A DNA stretch of 64,000 nt from Doryteuthis pealeii (GCA_023376005.1 CM042151.1:74830144-74894143), one strand, 5' to 3'; shown: positions 44,195 through 55,687, counted from the stretch's first letter. Notes: generated from the letters alone by a model not told the origin. Numbers and translations are program-made.

Positions 44195-45727
44195 AAACAC
44201 GTCCATCAAACTCAAACAACCACCACGAACAAGTGACCAACCACCGCGCTCACAACAGACGAATGCTACTACATCACACAAACGCAACAACTACCGGACA
44301 CACGGAGGCCGCGACCGCAACCTAGAAACTGAAAACTGCCCATATCATCATCTGCCTCTCACCCAAGCCCATGTCGCAGAAACGGATAGGGACACACCAT
44401 CTATAAACATGGAAGTGCAAGATTTTTGGTACAAACCAGACGAGATGTGATGGCCCAGTCTCGGTTCTCCCACACTCGCCATCACATATACAACCTCCAG
44501 AAACCTTCCGGGCAGAGATCACTGCTCATAAATTCTACCTTCACCGTCGAAGGCACCACATTCTCCGGTGCAGCAATGCTGGACTCTGGATGCTCCACCT
44601 GCATTTTGCCAATCTCTCAACTGCCCAAGGAGGCTAGGAAACACATGACTCGTTCCAACGTTCACGTAAAAGGGATCAACGGTAGCATTACTGCCATTGG
44701 AGAACTAAACTGTGACATCACCATCGGCAACCCTAACTCACCCATTTTCGGTGAAATCAACGTGTTGGTGACAGCTCAGTCTACACCGATCCTGATCATC
44801 AAAATATCCTCGGTCACAACACACTCAACTCTCACACAATCAACAACCAGGATGCAACTGTCGAGTTCAGGCGAACCATCTCATCGGGTCTTGCGACACA
44901 CACAGCCCCGCTAATACAAGCACACGAACAAGTAGGCACACTCAACAACAACCCTGTGTATGGGGCTCAAACTATTAGCAGCAGCGACAGTCATCCGACA
45001 GCAACGCCAGTGCCTCTCTACCAGACACTGGAAGAAAAATTGCGCTGGCTAAAGCGAAATACAGGGCTATCACTCCCAAACCACCCGAACCGTGACGGAC
45101 TAGAAAGCGTAACGAACCTACTTCTTCGTTACAGCGACATCCTCGGTACGCAAAACGGGGATAAGGGTACCTTCGTCAAGCCCGTTCAGATACAACAAAT
45201 GGTCAATCGTGCAGCCAAAGGCAACACCCGATAGCCCAGGCACTTGGAGGCGACGTCGATGACGAAATCAACCACATGGCCTCTATGGGAATAATTGAGC
45301 CTTGCCACAACCTAAGGGTTTCAACAGTCTGGTGTTAGCCGTGCGTAAGAAAAATGGAACAATTCGAGTCGTTGCAAACTTCAAAAGAACTTTCAATAAG
45401 GTACTGATCGATCTTGATCCATACCCCATGCCAAGGATCGACCAACTGTTCCACAGGATTGGGGAAGGCAATAAATACTTTGTCACTCTCGATCTCCACA
45501 GCGGGTATTGGCAAATACAAATCGATGAACGCGATCGCTACAAAACGGCATTCACATGGAAGGACAAGTGTTACCAATACACGCATCTAGCTTTTGGCCT
45601 CACGTCAGCCGGACAAATCTTCTCCCGATGCATAGCAGAAGCCCTGGCAACTGTCTCATCTCGCTCAAACATATCCTCCTATATCGATGACAATCTGGTC
45701 CATGCTAAGACATTCGAGGAGTACATA
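44195..45727 (+). pseudogene. Element X pol: protease and RT, interrupted
   Basis: Gag C terminus runs to about 44430. Protease has LDSGCSTC at about 44579 (the DSG variant of D[ST]G). A spacer with RWLKRNTGLSLP and LLLRYSDIL follows. RT starts near 45302 with VLAVRKKNGTIRVVANFK, TLDLHSGYWQIQID, AFGLTSAGQIFSR and catalytic YIDD at 45680-45691. Frameshifts lie near 44880-44950 and 45235-45300. At 45728-45733 RT breaks off into the truncated Y-b LTR, so RNase H and integrase of X are absent. Distinct from Y in sequence and closer to Gypsy elements with CsRn1-like RT, by my reading. Confidence 0.75.
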
Positions 45728-45732
45728 CTTCC

Positions 45733-46335
45733 ACTCAACTCCAGCTTCGATACCCCTTTGTGGTTGTACATGATTTTTTATCACTGTATAATTAATAAAG
45801 GTCGTTTCATTGTTAAAAAACGCGTTCGTATTAATTGTGGAACAACATTGGTGAATTTGGTCACTTTCAAGTACAGCCCGGAGCAAGCACTTCAACTTTC
45901 CTGTGGGTCAAATAACACCCATCATATTAGATTCGGCGCTGCAACAGCATAGTGTTACATTTGGTCCCATGACCAGATCATGGTATTACATTTGGCACCC
46001 CGACCAGCATAGTATTACATTTGTTGCCGCGACCACCATAGTATTACATTTGGTCCTGTGACCAGATCATAGTATTACATTTGGCACCCTGATCAACATC
46101 GTATTACTTAAGACTCAGGATTCGACCCTGACAGGTTTGCAACAAAGATTACCATGGTACAACCACTGGACATTTACAAGTGAGAGATATGAACTATGTC
46201 AAGGATTCAAAACAAAGATTACAACGACACTGGACATTACAAGATTGAGAGATAGTTACGACTGAGATGAGAGATACGACCCATCTCCAGATCGCATATC
46301 AAGGGCACTTCAAGCATCAGCCAGGTAGATTATTG
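45733..46335 (+). mobile_element. Y-b partial 5' LTR and leader D
   Basis: LTR from CTTCCACTCAACTCCAGC to GGAACAACA near 45848, then the PBS-like array of six or so units to about 46105 and a decayed 31-base repeat zone. The LTR 5' half is missing at the X junction. Confidence 0.65.
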
Positions 46336-47752
46336 AACAGTGATCCACATCGCACAACAACAGATTACCATTAACGAACCACGGCAGTTGAGAGAGTCAA
46401 CAAGGAGAGTAAGTATAGTGGTAGAGGCTGTAGTTGAGAGAAATGATAGGAGCCAAGTACATGTAATGTTAGCCAATTTGAGTAATAAGACGGTGAATGT
46501 GCCAAAGGGTGTACAATTGGTGACAGTGCATAATATAGAAACCAAGAGAAGTGTGAAAAGTATTGGAGACACGACCAGGCCGTAATATCAATACCATAGT
46601 TAACCCAGATGAGATAAGTGTGCCACAAGAACATAGAAAAAAAATAGAAAATTTAATATATAACAATAGAGATGTTATCGCTAACATGGATAAGGAATTG
46701 GGGAGAACTCAAACAGTCCAAATGAGGATAGACATAGGGGACCACCCTCCCATAAAATTAAGGCCTTACCGAACCCCAATCCATAAACAGAAATTGGTAG
46801 AGGAAGCGGTAAAAGAGATGTTAGACTCCGGAGTAATTGAACGCTCTAAATCTCCATGGAGTTTTCCAATAGTGGTGGTGGACAAAAAGGATGGGGGGCA
46901 TTGGTTCTGCGTAGACTTTAGGACCCTCAATAACATCACTAAGCCCCTTGCTTATCCCCTACCATTAATAGATGACATACTAGCTCTGCTAGGAAAGGCA
47001 ACTTGTTTTTCTACCCTTGACCTAAGGTCAGATTACTGGCAGGTCGCCCTTGATAAAGCTGACCGAAAAAAGGCCACATTTGCATGTCACGCGGGACTTT
47101 TCCAGTATAGAGTGATGCCCTTCGGGCTTGCCAATGCACCTAGGATTTTCCAGCAACTAATGTCAGTCATGTTGGCGGGGTTGGAGCAGTTCTCCATGGC
47201 CTATTCGGATGACATATTGGTTTTTTCGAGCAATGTCAATGAACACCTCCAACATCTGCAAGCTGTATTTGAAAGACTGAGGAATCATGGGCTAAAGTTA
47301 AAATTACCAAAATGTCAGTTCATAAAGATGAGACCAAGTATTTGGGTTTTGTCATTAACAAAAATGGGATAAAACCTGACACTGATAAGATCGAGGTGAT
47401 CCGATCTATGCCTGAACCAAAGACCATTAGGCAAATCAGGGGATTTATAGGAGCTATAGGGTATTATAGAAGATTCATACGTGCATTCTCAGGTATAGCC
47501 ACTCCCCTAATAGCACTCACAAAGAAATATGCTCGGTTCAAATGGTCTGACGAGTGCCAACGTTCATTCGATGCACTAAAAGACCAGCTAACAGCCATTC
47601 CCTTATTGACATACGCAGATTTAAGTAAGCCAATGATCTTGTACACGGACGCAAGCGATCAGTGCATAGGGGCATGTCTTACCCAGCCATGCCCAAAAAA
47701 ACATATTACAACTTCTCCTTACCATCCTCAGAGTAACGCTAAGGTTGAATGA
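46336..47752 (+). pseudogene. Y-b pol: spacer, RT and start of RNase H
   Basis: ANLSNKTVNVPKGVQLVTV (46470) is the usual spacer between protease and RT. RT runs 46563-47320: VIERSKSPWSFPIVVVDKKDGG, STLDLRSDYWQVAL, MPFGLANAPRIFQQL and catalytic YSDD at about 47203. One frameshift lies near 47315-47330. Then come TKYLGFVINKNGIK and the RNase H start LYTDASDQCIGACL. At about 47696 it jumps to integrase PYHPQSNAKVE, followed by the same TGA as Y-a. Gag and protease are deleted. Confidence 0.85.
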
Positions 47753-48482
47753 TTTCATAGATTCTTGGGAGATATTTTGTCGAAACTGACACAGGGAAAC
47801 AGTAGCGACTGGGATTTGAACTTGAATCAGGCATTAGCTGCGGTGAGATTTTCAATAAATGAAACAACACAATTTTTCACCGTACTTTATTTTATTTGGG
47901 CGTGATGTGATTCTTCCCATAGATAACCTTCTAAAACCACAGAGGAAATACATGGGCGAGGACCATCACAAACTTGAACAGCAACATAAAATATTTGTTC
48001 AAGTAAAAAGAAAGATTGAGCGAGCCCAGAAAAAGAGAAATGAAAATGTGAATCAGAATAGGAAGGAAGTAGAACTTAATATAGGGGACCCTGTATATTA
48101 TAGGGCACATGTCAGACATGGTAAACTTGATATGAGGTGGAGGCCTTATTACCGTATAGTAGAGAAGGCTGGACCAGTTTCGTTCATTATTTGGGATCAG
48201 ATAAGTGGAACCATGAAAAAGGGCTCATGCTAATGATCTAAAATTAGCCGAAATAGATGAATGGAAGGTCCCCAAGATTAAGGAACCAGATAAAACCCTT
48301 AGAAGACAAAAATGGGTTGTACCTCCTCCCAAGACGGACTCCGATCATGACATGCAATTAGAAAATATACCCTACATTAGGGACCCAGTTGAGAGTTTCT
48401 CCCATGTTAGGGAAGCAGAGGAATCTCCTTCACATGATTTAGAAGGTTGGGAAACAGAAGACGAGATTCCCTTAGCTGGGTA
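47753..48482 (+). pseudogene. Y-b integrase C-terminal part
   Basis: In-frame sequence beyond the shared TGA (FHRFLGDILSKL), then after a shift near 47870 FILFGRDVILPIDNLL and VKRKIERAQKKRNENVNQNR, ending with NIGDPVYYRAHVRHGKLDMR. This is the GPY/F-like C-terminal module of Gypsy integrases. A low-complexity acidic tail follows to 48482. Y-a lacks this region. Confidence 0.75.
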
Positions 48483-48522
48483 GAAAAAGAAAAACAAAGC
48501 ACAGAAAGTGATGTTCCACTGA

Positions 48523-49182
48523 AAGATAGACTCAGAAGTTCAAGAAAAGAAAAGAACTAGATAGTCTGCTAAATAGAAATAAATAAATAAATAAAATTTA
48601 AAGAAGGGATGTTATTTGGTGAAATACCATTTATGTTAGTAAGGTCTATTTTCTTTGTGACCGTTTGAGTAACTATGACTCCGTTCTCTTGCAGGATGGC
48701 GAGTCCAGGACTATTGCGTCTACTGATATTAGTGACAGCTGCAGATGCTCTAAAAAAAAAAAAATACCATATTCCAGAAAGTAAACGAAGTGACAATAAC
48801 AAGTTCAAAATGGTTGCTAGCTCTCACAATTGATTTAAGAGCGTACGAGTTACTATTGAAGAATATAGGGTCTGAACTGGCCGAAACTGCCGCTGCAGGA
48901 AAAAGGGTTAATAAAGATTGCATAGGTAATTATAAGAAAGACTGTCTAAATTTGTGGTGCCTCCTAGTGCAAGAAATAGAATGGAAGAGGACTGGAAAAT
49001 TATGAGAGAATGTCTAAAGGGGCTACGGTTGTTTGAAAGGAGAAGACAAAGGTCAGTAATTCCTATAATAGGAAAAGCACTGAATGTACTCTTTGGCACA
49101 GGAACGGAGGGAGTTAGAAACCATTAGGGATAAACTGGATAATTTTGAGAGAGATCAACGAACTTTAGTTCAAGTAGAAAAG
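48523..49182 (+). pseudogene. Y-b env-like gene
   Basis: Same order as in Y-a: acceptor TCTCTTGCAG, ATG at 48696, signal-like MASPGLLRLLILVTAADA, an A-run frameshift at about 48750-48765, ALTIDLRAYELL, the RRRQR site and SVIPI. A further two-base loss near 49100 (GGAACGGAGG against AGAGAGG in Y-a) breaks the fusion-type motif's downstream frame. It ends at the same joint to the LTR as in Y-a. Confidence 0.65.
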
Positions 49183-49585
49183 TGGTTGTACATGATTTTT
49201 ATCACTGTATAACTAATAAAGGTCTTTTATTATTAAAAACGCGTCCGTTGTAATTGTGGAAAAACATTGATGAATTTGGTCACTTTCAGGTACAGCCCGA
49301 AACAAGCTCTTCGAGTTTCCTGTGGGTCAAATAACACCCATCATGTTAGATTCAGCGCCGCGACAGCAGATTGGTACATTTGGTGCCTTCCCGCAGGACG
49401 GCATAGTATTACATTTGTTGCTGCAACCACCATAGTATTACATTTGGTTCCTGTGACTAGGGTAGTATTATACTACAATTGAATCATAGAATGACTGTTA
49501 TAGAAGTGATTGGCAGCAGTTCACCTTTCACTGACCTAGTCAGTGATTTCTCATTGACTAATGGCAAACCGTGTGAAGGGAACTT
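49183..49585 (+). mobile_element. Y-b 3' LTR remnant, leader E and unique tail
   Basis: Block counterpart of 41797-42199, ending at the same GAACTT where similarity stops. Confidence 0.7.
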
Positions 49586-49770
49586 AGAGTTAGTCAGATT
49601 TTGGCTGGTCATCGATGGGAGCAGACACAATGGTCATCTTCCCCCCAAGTAACGCATTTTCTGACCATGGTGGTTGAACCCTTTTGGGCTTTTGGGTCTA
49701 ATAAAGACATCTAAGAAAAAAGAAACAGAGTCTTACATTCATCATTAAAAACAAAAGTAATGAGCACAGA
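49586..49770 (+). mobile_element. Partial LTR, family W, second copy
   Basis: TTTTGGCTGGTCATCG, GTTGAACCCTTTTGGGC, TAATAAAGACATC and AGTCTTACA-ATTAAAAAC align with 32880-33130. Confidence 0.45.
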
Positions 49771-49817
49771 CAACCCACAACACAGTCAGTGAAAAGTAAT
49801 ATTGGAAGCTTAAACAA

Positions 49818-49819
49818 AG

Positions 49820-49868
<49 letters not shown>
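49818..49868. repeat. (GA)n microsatellite
   Basis: About 24 uninterrupted GA units. The overlapping ORF is compositional. Confidence 0.9.
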
Positions 49869-49941
49869 AGTGTGTTGGATTTGCATATCATGTAACATAT
49901 ACGTAGCCAATATATATAACAACCAATCAGCTTTAAGATAG

Positions 49942-50243
49942 AGGAGATATTTCATGAAAATTTAAGGTGTCAATTTTATTGGCTTTTCTGGTAGATTTCA
50001 ATGTGTATATTAAAATGGTACAAAGGAAATTGAATTCTGTTGAGAATTGATGGAGATACGAGTCTTCAATGATCCCCTAAAAATGCCTTTTTTAAGGCAT
50101 TATTTTCGTGAAAATTTAAGGTATCTATTTTATTGGCTTTTCTGATAGATTTTGATGCGTAGAATTCATTGATGCCAAAGAAAGTACTTAATTCGGAGAA
50201 TAAACAGAGATATGAGCCCTTAAACCCCTCCTTATAGTGTCTG
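49942..50243. repeat. Two tandem units of about 150 bases
   Basis: GTGAAAATTTAAGGT, TCTATTTTATTGGCTTTTCT-type and GATAGATTT occur at 49955 and again at 50110 in the same order with the same spacing. Confidence 0.65.
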
Positions 50244-50382
50244 ATAAGGTGTCGATTGCTTGTTGGGAGTGAGTTCTATCTTGGAGCTTTATCAAAGCTC
50301 TGTATATTTTTTCTTGGTTAGTTTAATTATCAGTGGCCTGGAGATGTTATGCCAGTATAAACCAATGAATTGTTAGACCCTT

Positions 50383-50632
50383 TAGTAAAGTCATCGGGAT
50401 GGCCTAATATCGGTATCAGCCAGACAGCGATAGAATCTATCCCTTTTTCACTAGTGCTAGACCAAGGAGATCGTTTTGTGTCTGAGGTGAAGTGTCACAC
50501 CTACTATCAGCTCCTCACTTTATCACACAGATCCCAGTGCTACTCCTACTCTGAGTTGGCGAGGGCCGGTATCAAACCAGGATACCTTGAGGTTGCTAGA
50601 TGGACGCTCTACCAACTGAGCTAAATGCTACT
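50383..50632 (-). repeat. S1 tRNA-derived SINE, full length
   Basis: On the minus strand TTTAGCTCAGTTGGTAGAGC is a good A box, then GGTTTGATACCGG at the B box, the standard body and the 3' end CCCGATGACTTTACT. Confidence 0.8.
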
Positions 50633-50771
50633 GTTGTGTCCGTCTATATATTCCAATAATTGGCTTAAGATTTCATAAGAAATTTCTACAGTTGACTTTA
50701 AACAAAACTACCTTTAAAATTGTTTTTTTTTTTTTAGTGCAAGCTAATAATTTAACACAATACATATACTT

Positions 50772-51356
50772 GTATGAATAGAAAAAAATTTTTAGAAACT
50801 AAAGAATTTAAAAAAAAAAAAAAAAAGATCTTATTAGTTTGCTGACAGATCTGTTTCGACCTTTTAATAAAGCGGTCTTTTTCAAAGCAACTATATTTAC
50901 GAGAAAAGACGGAATAAATATACCGTTAATCACGAATATGATAAGGGCTGCAACACTATGGATTTGTCAACATTACAAATTCCCAAAACTTTCTATCTTC
51001 CTCATTTGTGCCGTGGACTTACTTTTTTAAAACTTGTTTTTGTAGCTGGAATACATCTTGAACATTTTTGATACCTTTTTTATACACTTTTACTTCAAAC
51101 TCTTTTGAGTTTTTCTTATGGATAAAAATGCTTCTGATTTTTAAAAATATTTTTAACACAAAATACGCATTTTCAAAAATGTTTAAAATTTTGGCCCTGA
51201 ATGAGAGCTTTTGTTTGGTGATTAACGGTTTATTTTTTCCGTTTTTCCTCATAAATAAAGTTGCTTTGAAAAAGACCGCTTTATTAAAAGGTCAAAACAG
51301 ATCTGTCAGCAAACTAATAACATCTTTTGTTTTTTCTAAAAATTTTCTATTCATAC
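50772..51356. mobile_element. Foldback element with about 130-base arms
   Basis: GTATGAATAG...TTTTTAGAAA and CAAACTAATAACATC-type arms: 50772-50905 pairs with 51252-51356. For example AGTTTGCTGACAGATCTGTT is mirrored by AACAGATCTGTCAGCAAACT. Chance ORFs run through the core on both strands. Confidence 0.75.
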
Positions 51357-52215
51357 TGTCGGATTCACTACCATTTACTTCATATACTTGTATACAAAAA
51401 AATAAATAAATAACTTGTAATAAATTGAAAAGTTTTCTTGTTTCTCACTTACCTAAGAAATTTTCCAAGGTGTGTGTTGCATAAGGGTTATCATCATAAA
51501 AATAAAGGCAGCATAAATTCATCTCTTCTCCCTCCAGCTAAGGACAAAAATAACAAGGCAGACAGGGCTATTTATATTTGGTACAGCAACTGATTTCTGA
51601 AAAGGAAAACTGAATTCAAACCAGCAGTGTCCCACTTAAAAATTGACCTTCTGTTGCATCTTGCCCATGGAGAAGGGGTTGGATAAATACGTACCTAAGA
51701 AATATTCTGTCTTCAACATCTCAATAGCCTCATCAAAGAGGACAATTTAAAAATCTGAATACTATATTTTTCACCATTAAAGACACAATAGGTTTATACA
51801 TAAAATTACCTTGTAAATAGTAGGCTATTGGCTATATTACTTATAGGACAAAGCCAATAGCCACACTTTGATATTATGTACAACTAGCATAGTTTCCATC
51901 ATAAATTATGACATTATTTACATATGGACAGTCACTAATGCTTGTCAGTAGGTTGGACACGGTGACATATTAGTAAGTTATAAATATCCCCGAGCTTTGA
52001 TATTGTGTTGGCTCGTATGCAAAATTTGCACAGGTTGGGCAGCTCTAAGTGTAATTGGCCTTGATATAAGATCTTGGTGAGTGCAGTGGTCTATCAATTA
52101 TTATTCAAGGCCTACCTTCCCCACACCAAAGGGCAGTTTTTTGGGGTTTTTTCATCTTCCTAACCAGAACAGAGACATGCCCAGACAAAATAACCAGAAC
52201 AGAAACTAGTTTACA
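51357..52215 (+). repeat. T2 SINE remnant in otherwise unrecognised DNA
   Basis: T2 body at about 51485-51700 (CATCTCTTCTCCCTCCAGCT, GGAAAACTGAATTCAAACC, TCCCACTTAAAAATTGACC). Nothing recognised from 51700 to 52215. Confidence 0.5.
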
Positions 52216-52330
52216 TTTGTGCTGGACTAGAGACCAGTGAACAATTGCGTTGGACTAGAGACCAGTGAACAATTGCGTTGGACTAGAGACCAGTGAACAA
52301 TTGCGTTGGACTAGAGACCAGTGAGCATTT
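52216..52330. repeat. 28-base tandem repeat
   Basis: About four units of GGACTAGAGACCAGTGAACA plus ATTGCGTT; the last diverges at GTGAGCATT. Confidence 0.9.
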
Positions 52331-52773
52331 ATGGTTGTATTGATGACAGTGATTACTATGGTCATTTTCGGTTGTCACTTAACATCTCTATTTCGAAATG
52401 ATAGGTTTATTTCGCACAAAAGTAACTATGATTTAAATTGAAAATGTCACCAGAGAAGAAATGTCTTCAACTTAATGAAAAAATATAAAACAGAATTATA
52501 GGAATGAGGTAGAATTGGATGCAATATAAACAAAGTTACTAATGAAACAGTATATCACAGAAGATGTAAAATTACATAAAAACGTTAACACTAAAATTTT
52601 ATAGTTCTCTTTTACTTTTTTGCTCAGAGTGCAGGGGATCTAAAAAATTTTCTACTTAAATTATAGTGTCTTTGATGGTGAAAATTATAGCACTTTCTGA
52701 AATCCAAAATATTCTCCATGCTAAAAATATTTCAGATTTTAACATTAACAAAATGTTCACTAAAACTTCTATC

Positions 52774-53664
52774 TTAGCGATGCGTTTTGAAATGACACTT
52801 AAGCTTTGAAGACGTGGAAAATGCTGATCCACAAATCTCGCAAGGAAAAGGCTTCTCCCCAGTGTGTGTCCTCATGTGTACATGAAGATTGGAACTCTGT
52901 GCAAAATTAGCCCCACAGATTTCACACACAAACGGTTTCTCTCCTGTATGAGTCCTTATGTGATCATTCAGGCTGGACCTGCAGGTGAATCTGTAGCCGC
53001 AAAATTCACAGTTGAAAGGTTTTTCTCCAGTGTGTGTCCTCATGTGATGATTAAGACTTGAACTTTGTGAAAATCTAGCTTCACAGATTATACAACGAAA
53101 GGGCTTTTCCCCTGTGTGTGTCCGTATGTGACGCTGAAGATGAGAACTTTGCTTAAAACTGGTTCCACATGCCTCACACTGGAATGGTTTCTCTCCTGTG
53201 TGTATCCTCATGTGACGTTTTAGGCTGGAAGTATGTGTGAATGTTGATCCGCAAACTGCACAGTAGATGGGTGCATCACTAGAATGCGTTTTCATGTAAG
53301 AATCAAGACCTGACAATAATGAATGCGCCGTTCCGAATACGTCAAAAGATATGATGGGTTTCTCCTTGCTGTCTGCAGTCACTCGTTTTAAGAACTCTTT
53401 GCTGTTGCTTTTAATGAGATGAGATGGTTCAACAAATGACGAGTCAAAATCCTTGACACCAAAGTCTTTACCAATTGGGTGGAGACTGTTTGTTTGTTCA
53501 ACAAATTCTGATGAAGTAGTGACAGGGGGTCTAGAAGTCACCTCAAAATCTCCGTTCATCGTGGCAGTCCTATTTCTGTGTCTGATTAGCTTTGTGTTGT
53601 CTTGCTGGATGAAACGAGACACTTGATGACATGGTGAAGAAGTGATTTCAAAACCTTTATCCAT
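52774..53664 (-). CDS. C2H2 zinc-finger protein, six fingers plus one dead finger
   Basis: Predicted nuclear nucleic-acid-binding protein of 296 residues. Six canonical C2H2 fingers with TGEKP linkers occupy about residues 134-295; the protein ends one residue after the last finger. Predicted helices are HTSSLKR, QSSHLQR, QSSSLNH, CRSSLND, QSSNLHV and TSSKLKC. Residues 105-128 align with a finger in spacing (hydrophobic core, Leu, final MKTH), but both Cys are lost and the first His is Tyr, so this is a decayed seventh finger. The N-terminal 100 residues are Ser/Thr-rich with no known domain. A strong intron acceptor lies 127 bases upstream. A short upstream ORF starts in the intervening leader. 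A possible poly(A) signal (AATAAA on the minus strand) is at 52406-52411. The reading frame is intact. It resembles the gene at 21909 in architecture. Confidence 0.9.
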   Translation of the reverse strand: MDKGFEITSSPCHQVSRFIQQDNTKLIRHRNRTATMNGDFEVTSRPPVTTSSEFVEQTNSLHPIGKDFGVKDFDSSFVEPSHLIKSNSKEFLKRVTADSKEKPIISFDVFGTAHSLLSGLDSYMKTHSSDAPIYCAVCGSTFTHTSSLKRHMRIHTGEKPFQCEACGTSFKQSSHLQRHIRTHTGEKPFRCIICEARFSQSSSLNHHMRTHTGEKPFNCEFCGYRFTCRSSLNDHIRTHTGEKPFVCEICGANFAQSSNLHVHMRTHTGEKPFPCEICGSAFSTSSKLKCHFKTHR

Positions 53665-53793
53665 TGGGAAAAGTTATTTTCAATTCATTTTTCCCCAATA
53701 CTGACTTCATATTAATTCATAAATGTTTTGACTTGCATAGTTTTTCCATTTACTGAGCCCATGATGTTATCAAGTGTTTGCAGAGCACAACCT
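53665..53793 (-). promoter_or_regulatory. 5' leader and 3' splice site of zinc-finger gene 2
   Basis: Read on the minus strand, a pyrimidine-rich run ends in TTTTTAG and is followed by exon sequence starting GTTGTGCTCTGC at 53791. This is a good animal 3' splice site. The 127 bases from there to the ATG at 53664 hold several earlier ATGs, including a 16-codon upstream ORF beginning MGSVNG, which could lower translation. The splice site is inferred from sequence only. Confidence 0.6.
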
Positions 53794-53878
53794 AAAAATA
53801 AAGAAGAAATGAATTTATAATTAATTGCCATAATAAATTACTGGTTGTTACATTTAGATATAATTGTCATTAACTAAA

Positions 53879-54471
53879 CTAGCAAATATATACACCCTCC
53901 TGGTGCAAGTATTTAAGTTTTAATGTAATAAAATATGTTAACGTAGAAAGGCTAATGAAACTAAATAAGATGCCGATAAAAAGATTTGAAACAGAGGGGA
54001 ACAACTAAAACTTGCTTTTTCTTCACTCCCATCTTTCATTGCTAAATTTTCATAATTTAACTATTTAGAAAGTAAAGAATAGAATTACTGTTAATATTGT
54101 TAATGGATTTCTTTTAAGATTTATTGGAGAGATTTTTGCTCATATTCATTAAGATAAAACCAAACAATTAGAAATCAATAATACTTAGCACATATTTATT
54201 AAAATCAAATTTTTAATATCAATATGCAAATTAGCCTTCCCATTCACACTGCAACCTGCCATTTTTTGTATATATAAATACAATTGCATGTTATTAGTAT
54301 GTAGATATGGTCAATAGTATTAATAATGCAAAACAATTTTTATTAATAATTGAGGTTTAAATAAAAATAAAATCAGAGAATGTAGCGTAAATAACTAAGG
54401 GAATTGTGTCTTGAGTATTAATATAGTTTCGGTTACAGACAGGAAAACACACAATCTCCATTATAATAAGA
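53879..54471 (-). mobile_element. Non-autonomous Helitron, family U, reference copy
   Basis: On the minus strand it starts TCTTATTATAATGGAGATTG and ends with the hairpin GCACC-AGGA-GGGTG, then TATATATTTGCTAG. Flanks are A before and T after, with no duplication, as expected for Helitrons. 593 bases, no ORF. It lies about 90 bases upstream of the zinc-finger 2 acceptor, inside the presumed intron. Confidence 0.75.
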
Positions 54472-54649
54472 TATAACAGCTGTTATTAGTCAACTTTTTT
54501 TTTTTAATCATTTTTATATTACATTCAGTGTTAGAACTTTATTTTGTCGTTTGAAAAAAATATCTTTAAATTTTGAAATCCAATCTAGAACACAACATAC
54601 TGTATTTGAAAACATAAGACACTCACATTAATATTTAATATTACATGAT

Positions 54650-54775
54650 TGATTTTAACAGATGTCAACCTGTCTAGGGTTATTTTATACCTAGAGGTTT
54701 GGGAATCACATACATTGTATAGTTATTTTTACATTTTTTGTAAAGTTGTTTCTTGAGAGTTTTTTTTCTTTCTTT
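54650..54775 (-). repeat. R1 tail-variant fragment
   Basis: TTGATTTTAACAGATGTCAACC and GGGTTATTTTATACC match the inverted TCAA-tail variant at 5058-5370. Confidence 0.55.
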
Positions 54776-54789
54776 TCATTTAGTTATTG

Positions 54790-54905
54790 TCATACATAAG
54801 GAGAATGGAATCATCTGCTTTTCCTATAATGTCTGATGAAACCCCAGAAGAGAGAAACAAATCCTCACGGACTTATTAATTCAACTTAGCAATTGCTAAT
54901 TACTA
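54790..54905 (+). ncRNA. Decayed hammerhead-like core
   Basis: CTGATGA (54827) and GAGAAAC are spaced as in a hammerhead, but stem II (AACCCCAGAAGAGA) no longer pairs. It resembles ribozyme-bearing retroelement tails and is not expected to cleave. Confidence 0.2.
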
Positions 54906-55312
54906 TTCACCTTGTATCTTTGCTTAGTCAGGGTTATCACTCTTTTTAGGAAATCATTTTCCAGGACAGCACTTGTTTCATAGTTTATCAGTATGATCTG
55001 ATGATGATGATGATGATAATCTTAAGTCTAAAATTTGACTTTGTTACCCAGTGAAAGTTCTAGTGTACAAATAATGACCATGTGTTTCTACAAACCCACT
55101 CATGCACACACACACAGAGGCATACATATATACATATATACACACACACACAGAGAGAATTTTCTTGTATATGGTTTATTTTGATTAGGATGGTTGTTAA
55201 ATCCAGTCTTGATAGTTCTCGGTGCTGAAATAATAAGTCTTCACGTTTCACATTGGCCACACCTCAATCCATATCCCCCCCCCCCATTCAATGAAATTGA
55301 TATCATATAGGT
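54906..55312. other. No gene seen; GATGAT and CA/TA microsatellites
   Basis: A (GAT)n run lies near 55000 and a CA/TA run at about 55100-55155. The minus-strand ORF across the latter is compositional. Confidence 0.5.
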
Positions 55313-55314
55313 CT

Positions 55315-55545
55315 TCATTTTTGCTGCTCAGTCGGTAGAGCATTTGGCTAGGACTCACAAGGTTTCTGGTTCGATACCAGCCCTCGCCAACTCAGCGTAT
55401 GAGTAGCTCAGGGATCTGTGCTGTAAAGTTAGGAGCTGGTGGTAGATCTGGAGCTCCACCTCAGATGCTAAAATAATCTCTTTGGTCTAACGCTAGTGAA
55501 AAGGGGATAGACTCCTTTGCCAGTTTTATTCTTACTTTTTTTATG
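55315..55545 (+). repeat. S1 tRNA-derived SINE
   Basis: CTGCTCAGTCGGTAGAGC and GGTTCGATACCAGC are the A and B boxes. The B box is the best match to the tRNA consensus among S1 copies. Body to GGGGATAGACTCC. Confidence 0.8.
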
Positions 55546-55610
55546 ATGTAAGGTAAATGAAGTATCTTGGGTTCATTATAGATGATGCCTACATTTATCA
55601 ATTAACTATA

Positions 55611-55687
55611 CAGGGTGTCCATAAAGTCAGTGTACACTTTAAAGTTATAAATTCTTTAAAGTGCAAATGGACTTTATGGACACTCTG
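55611..55687. mobile_element. 77-base mariner-type MITE
   Basis: TIRs CAGGGTGTCCATAAAGTC and GACTTTATGGACACTCTG are flanked by TA on both sides (55609-55610, 55688-55689), the Tc1/mariner target. An inner hairpin (ACTTTAAAG...CTTTAAAGT) makes it almost wholly palindromic. Confidence 0.8.

Noticed and set aside
49698..49955. Minus-strand ORF with a Leu-Ser repeat
   Set aside because: Translation of the (GA)n microsatellite.
55315..55390. Functional tRNA gene at the best S1 copy
   Set aside because: A and B boxes are good, but no anticodon arm and no matching acceptor stem.
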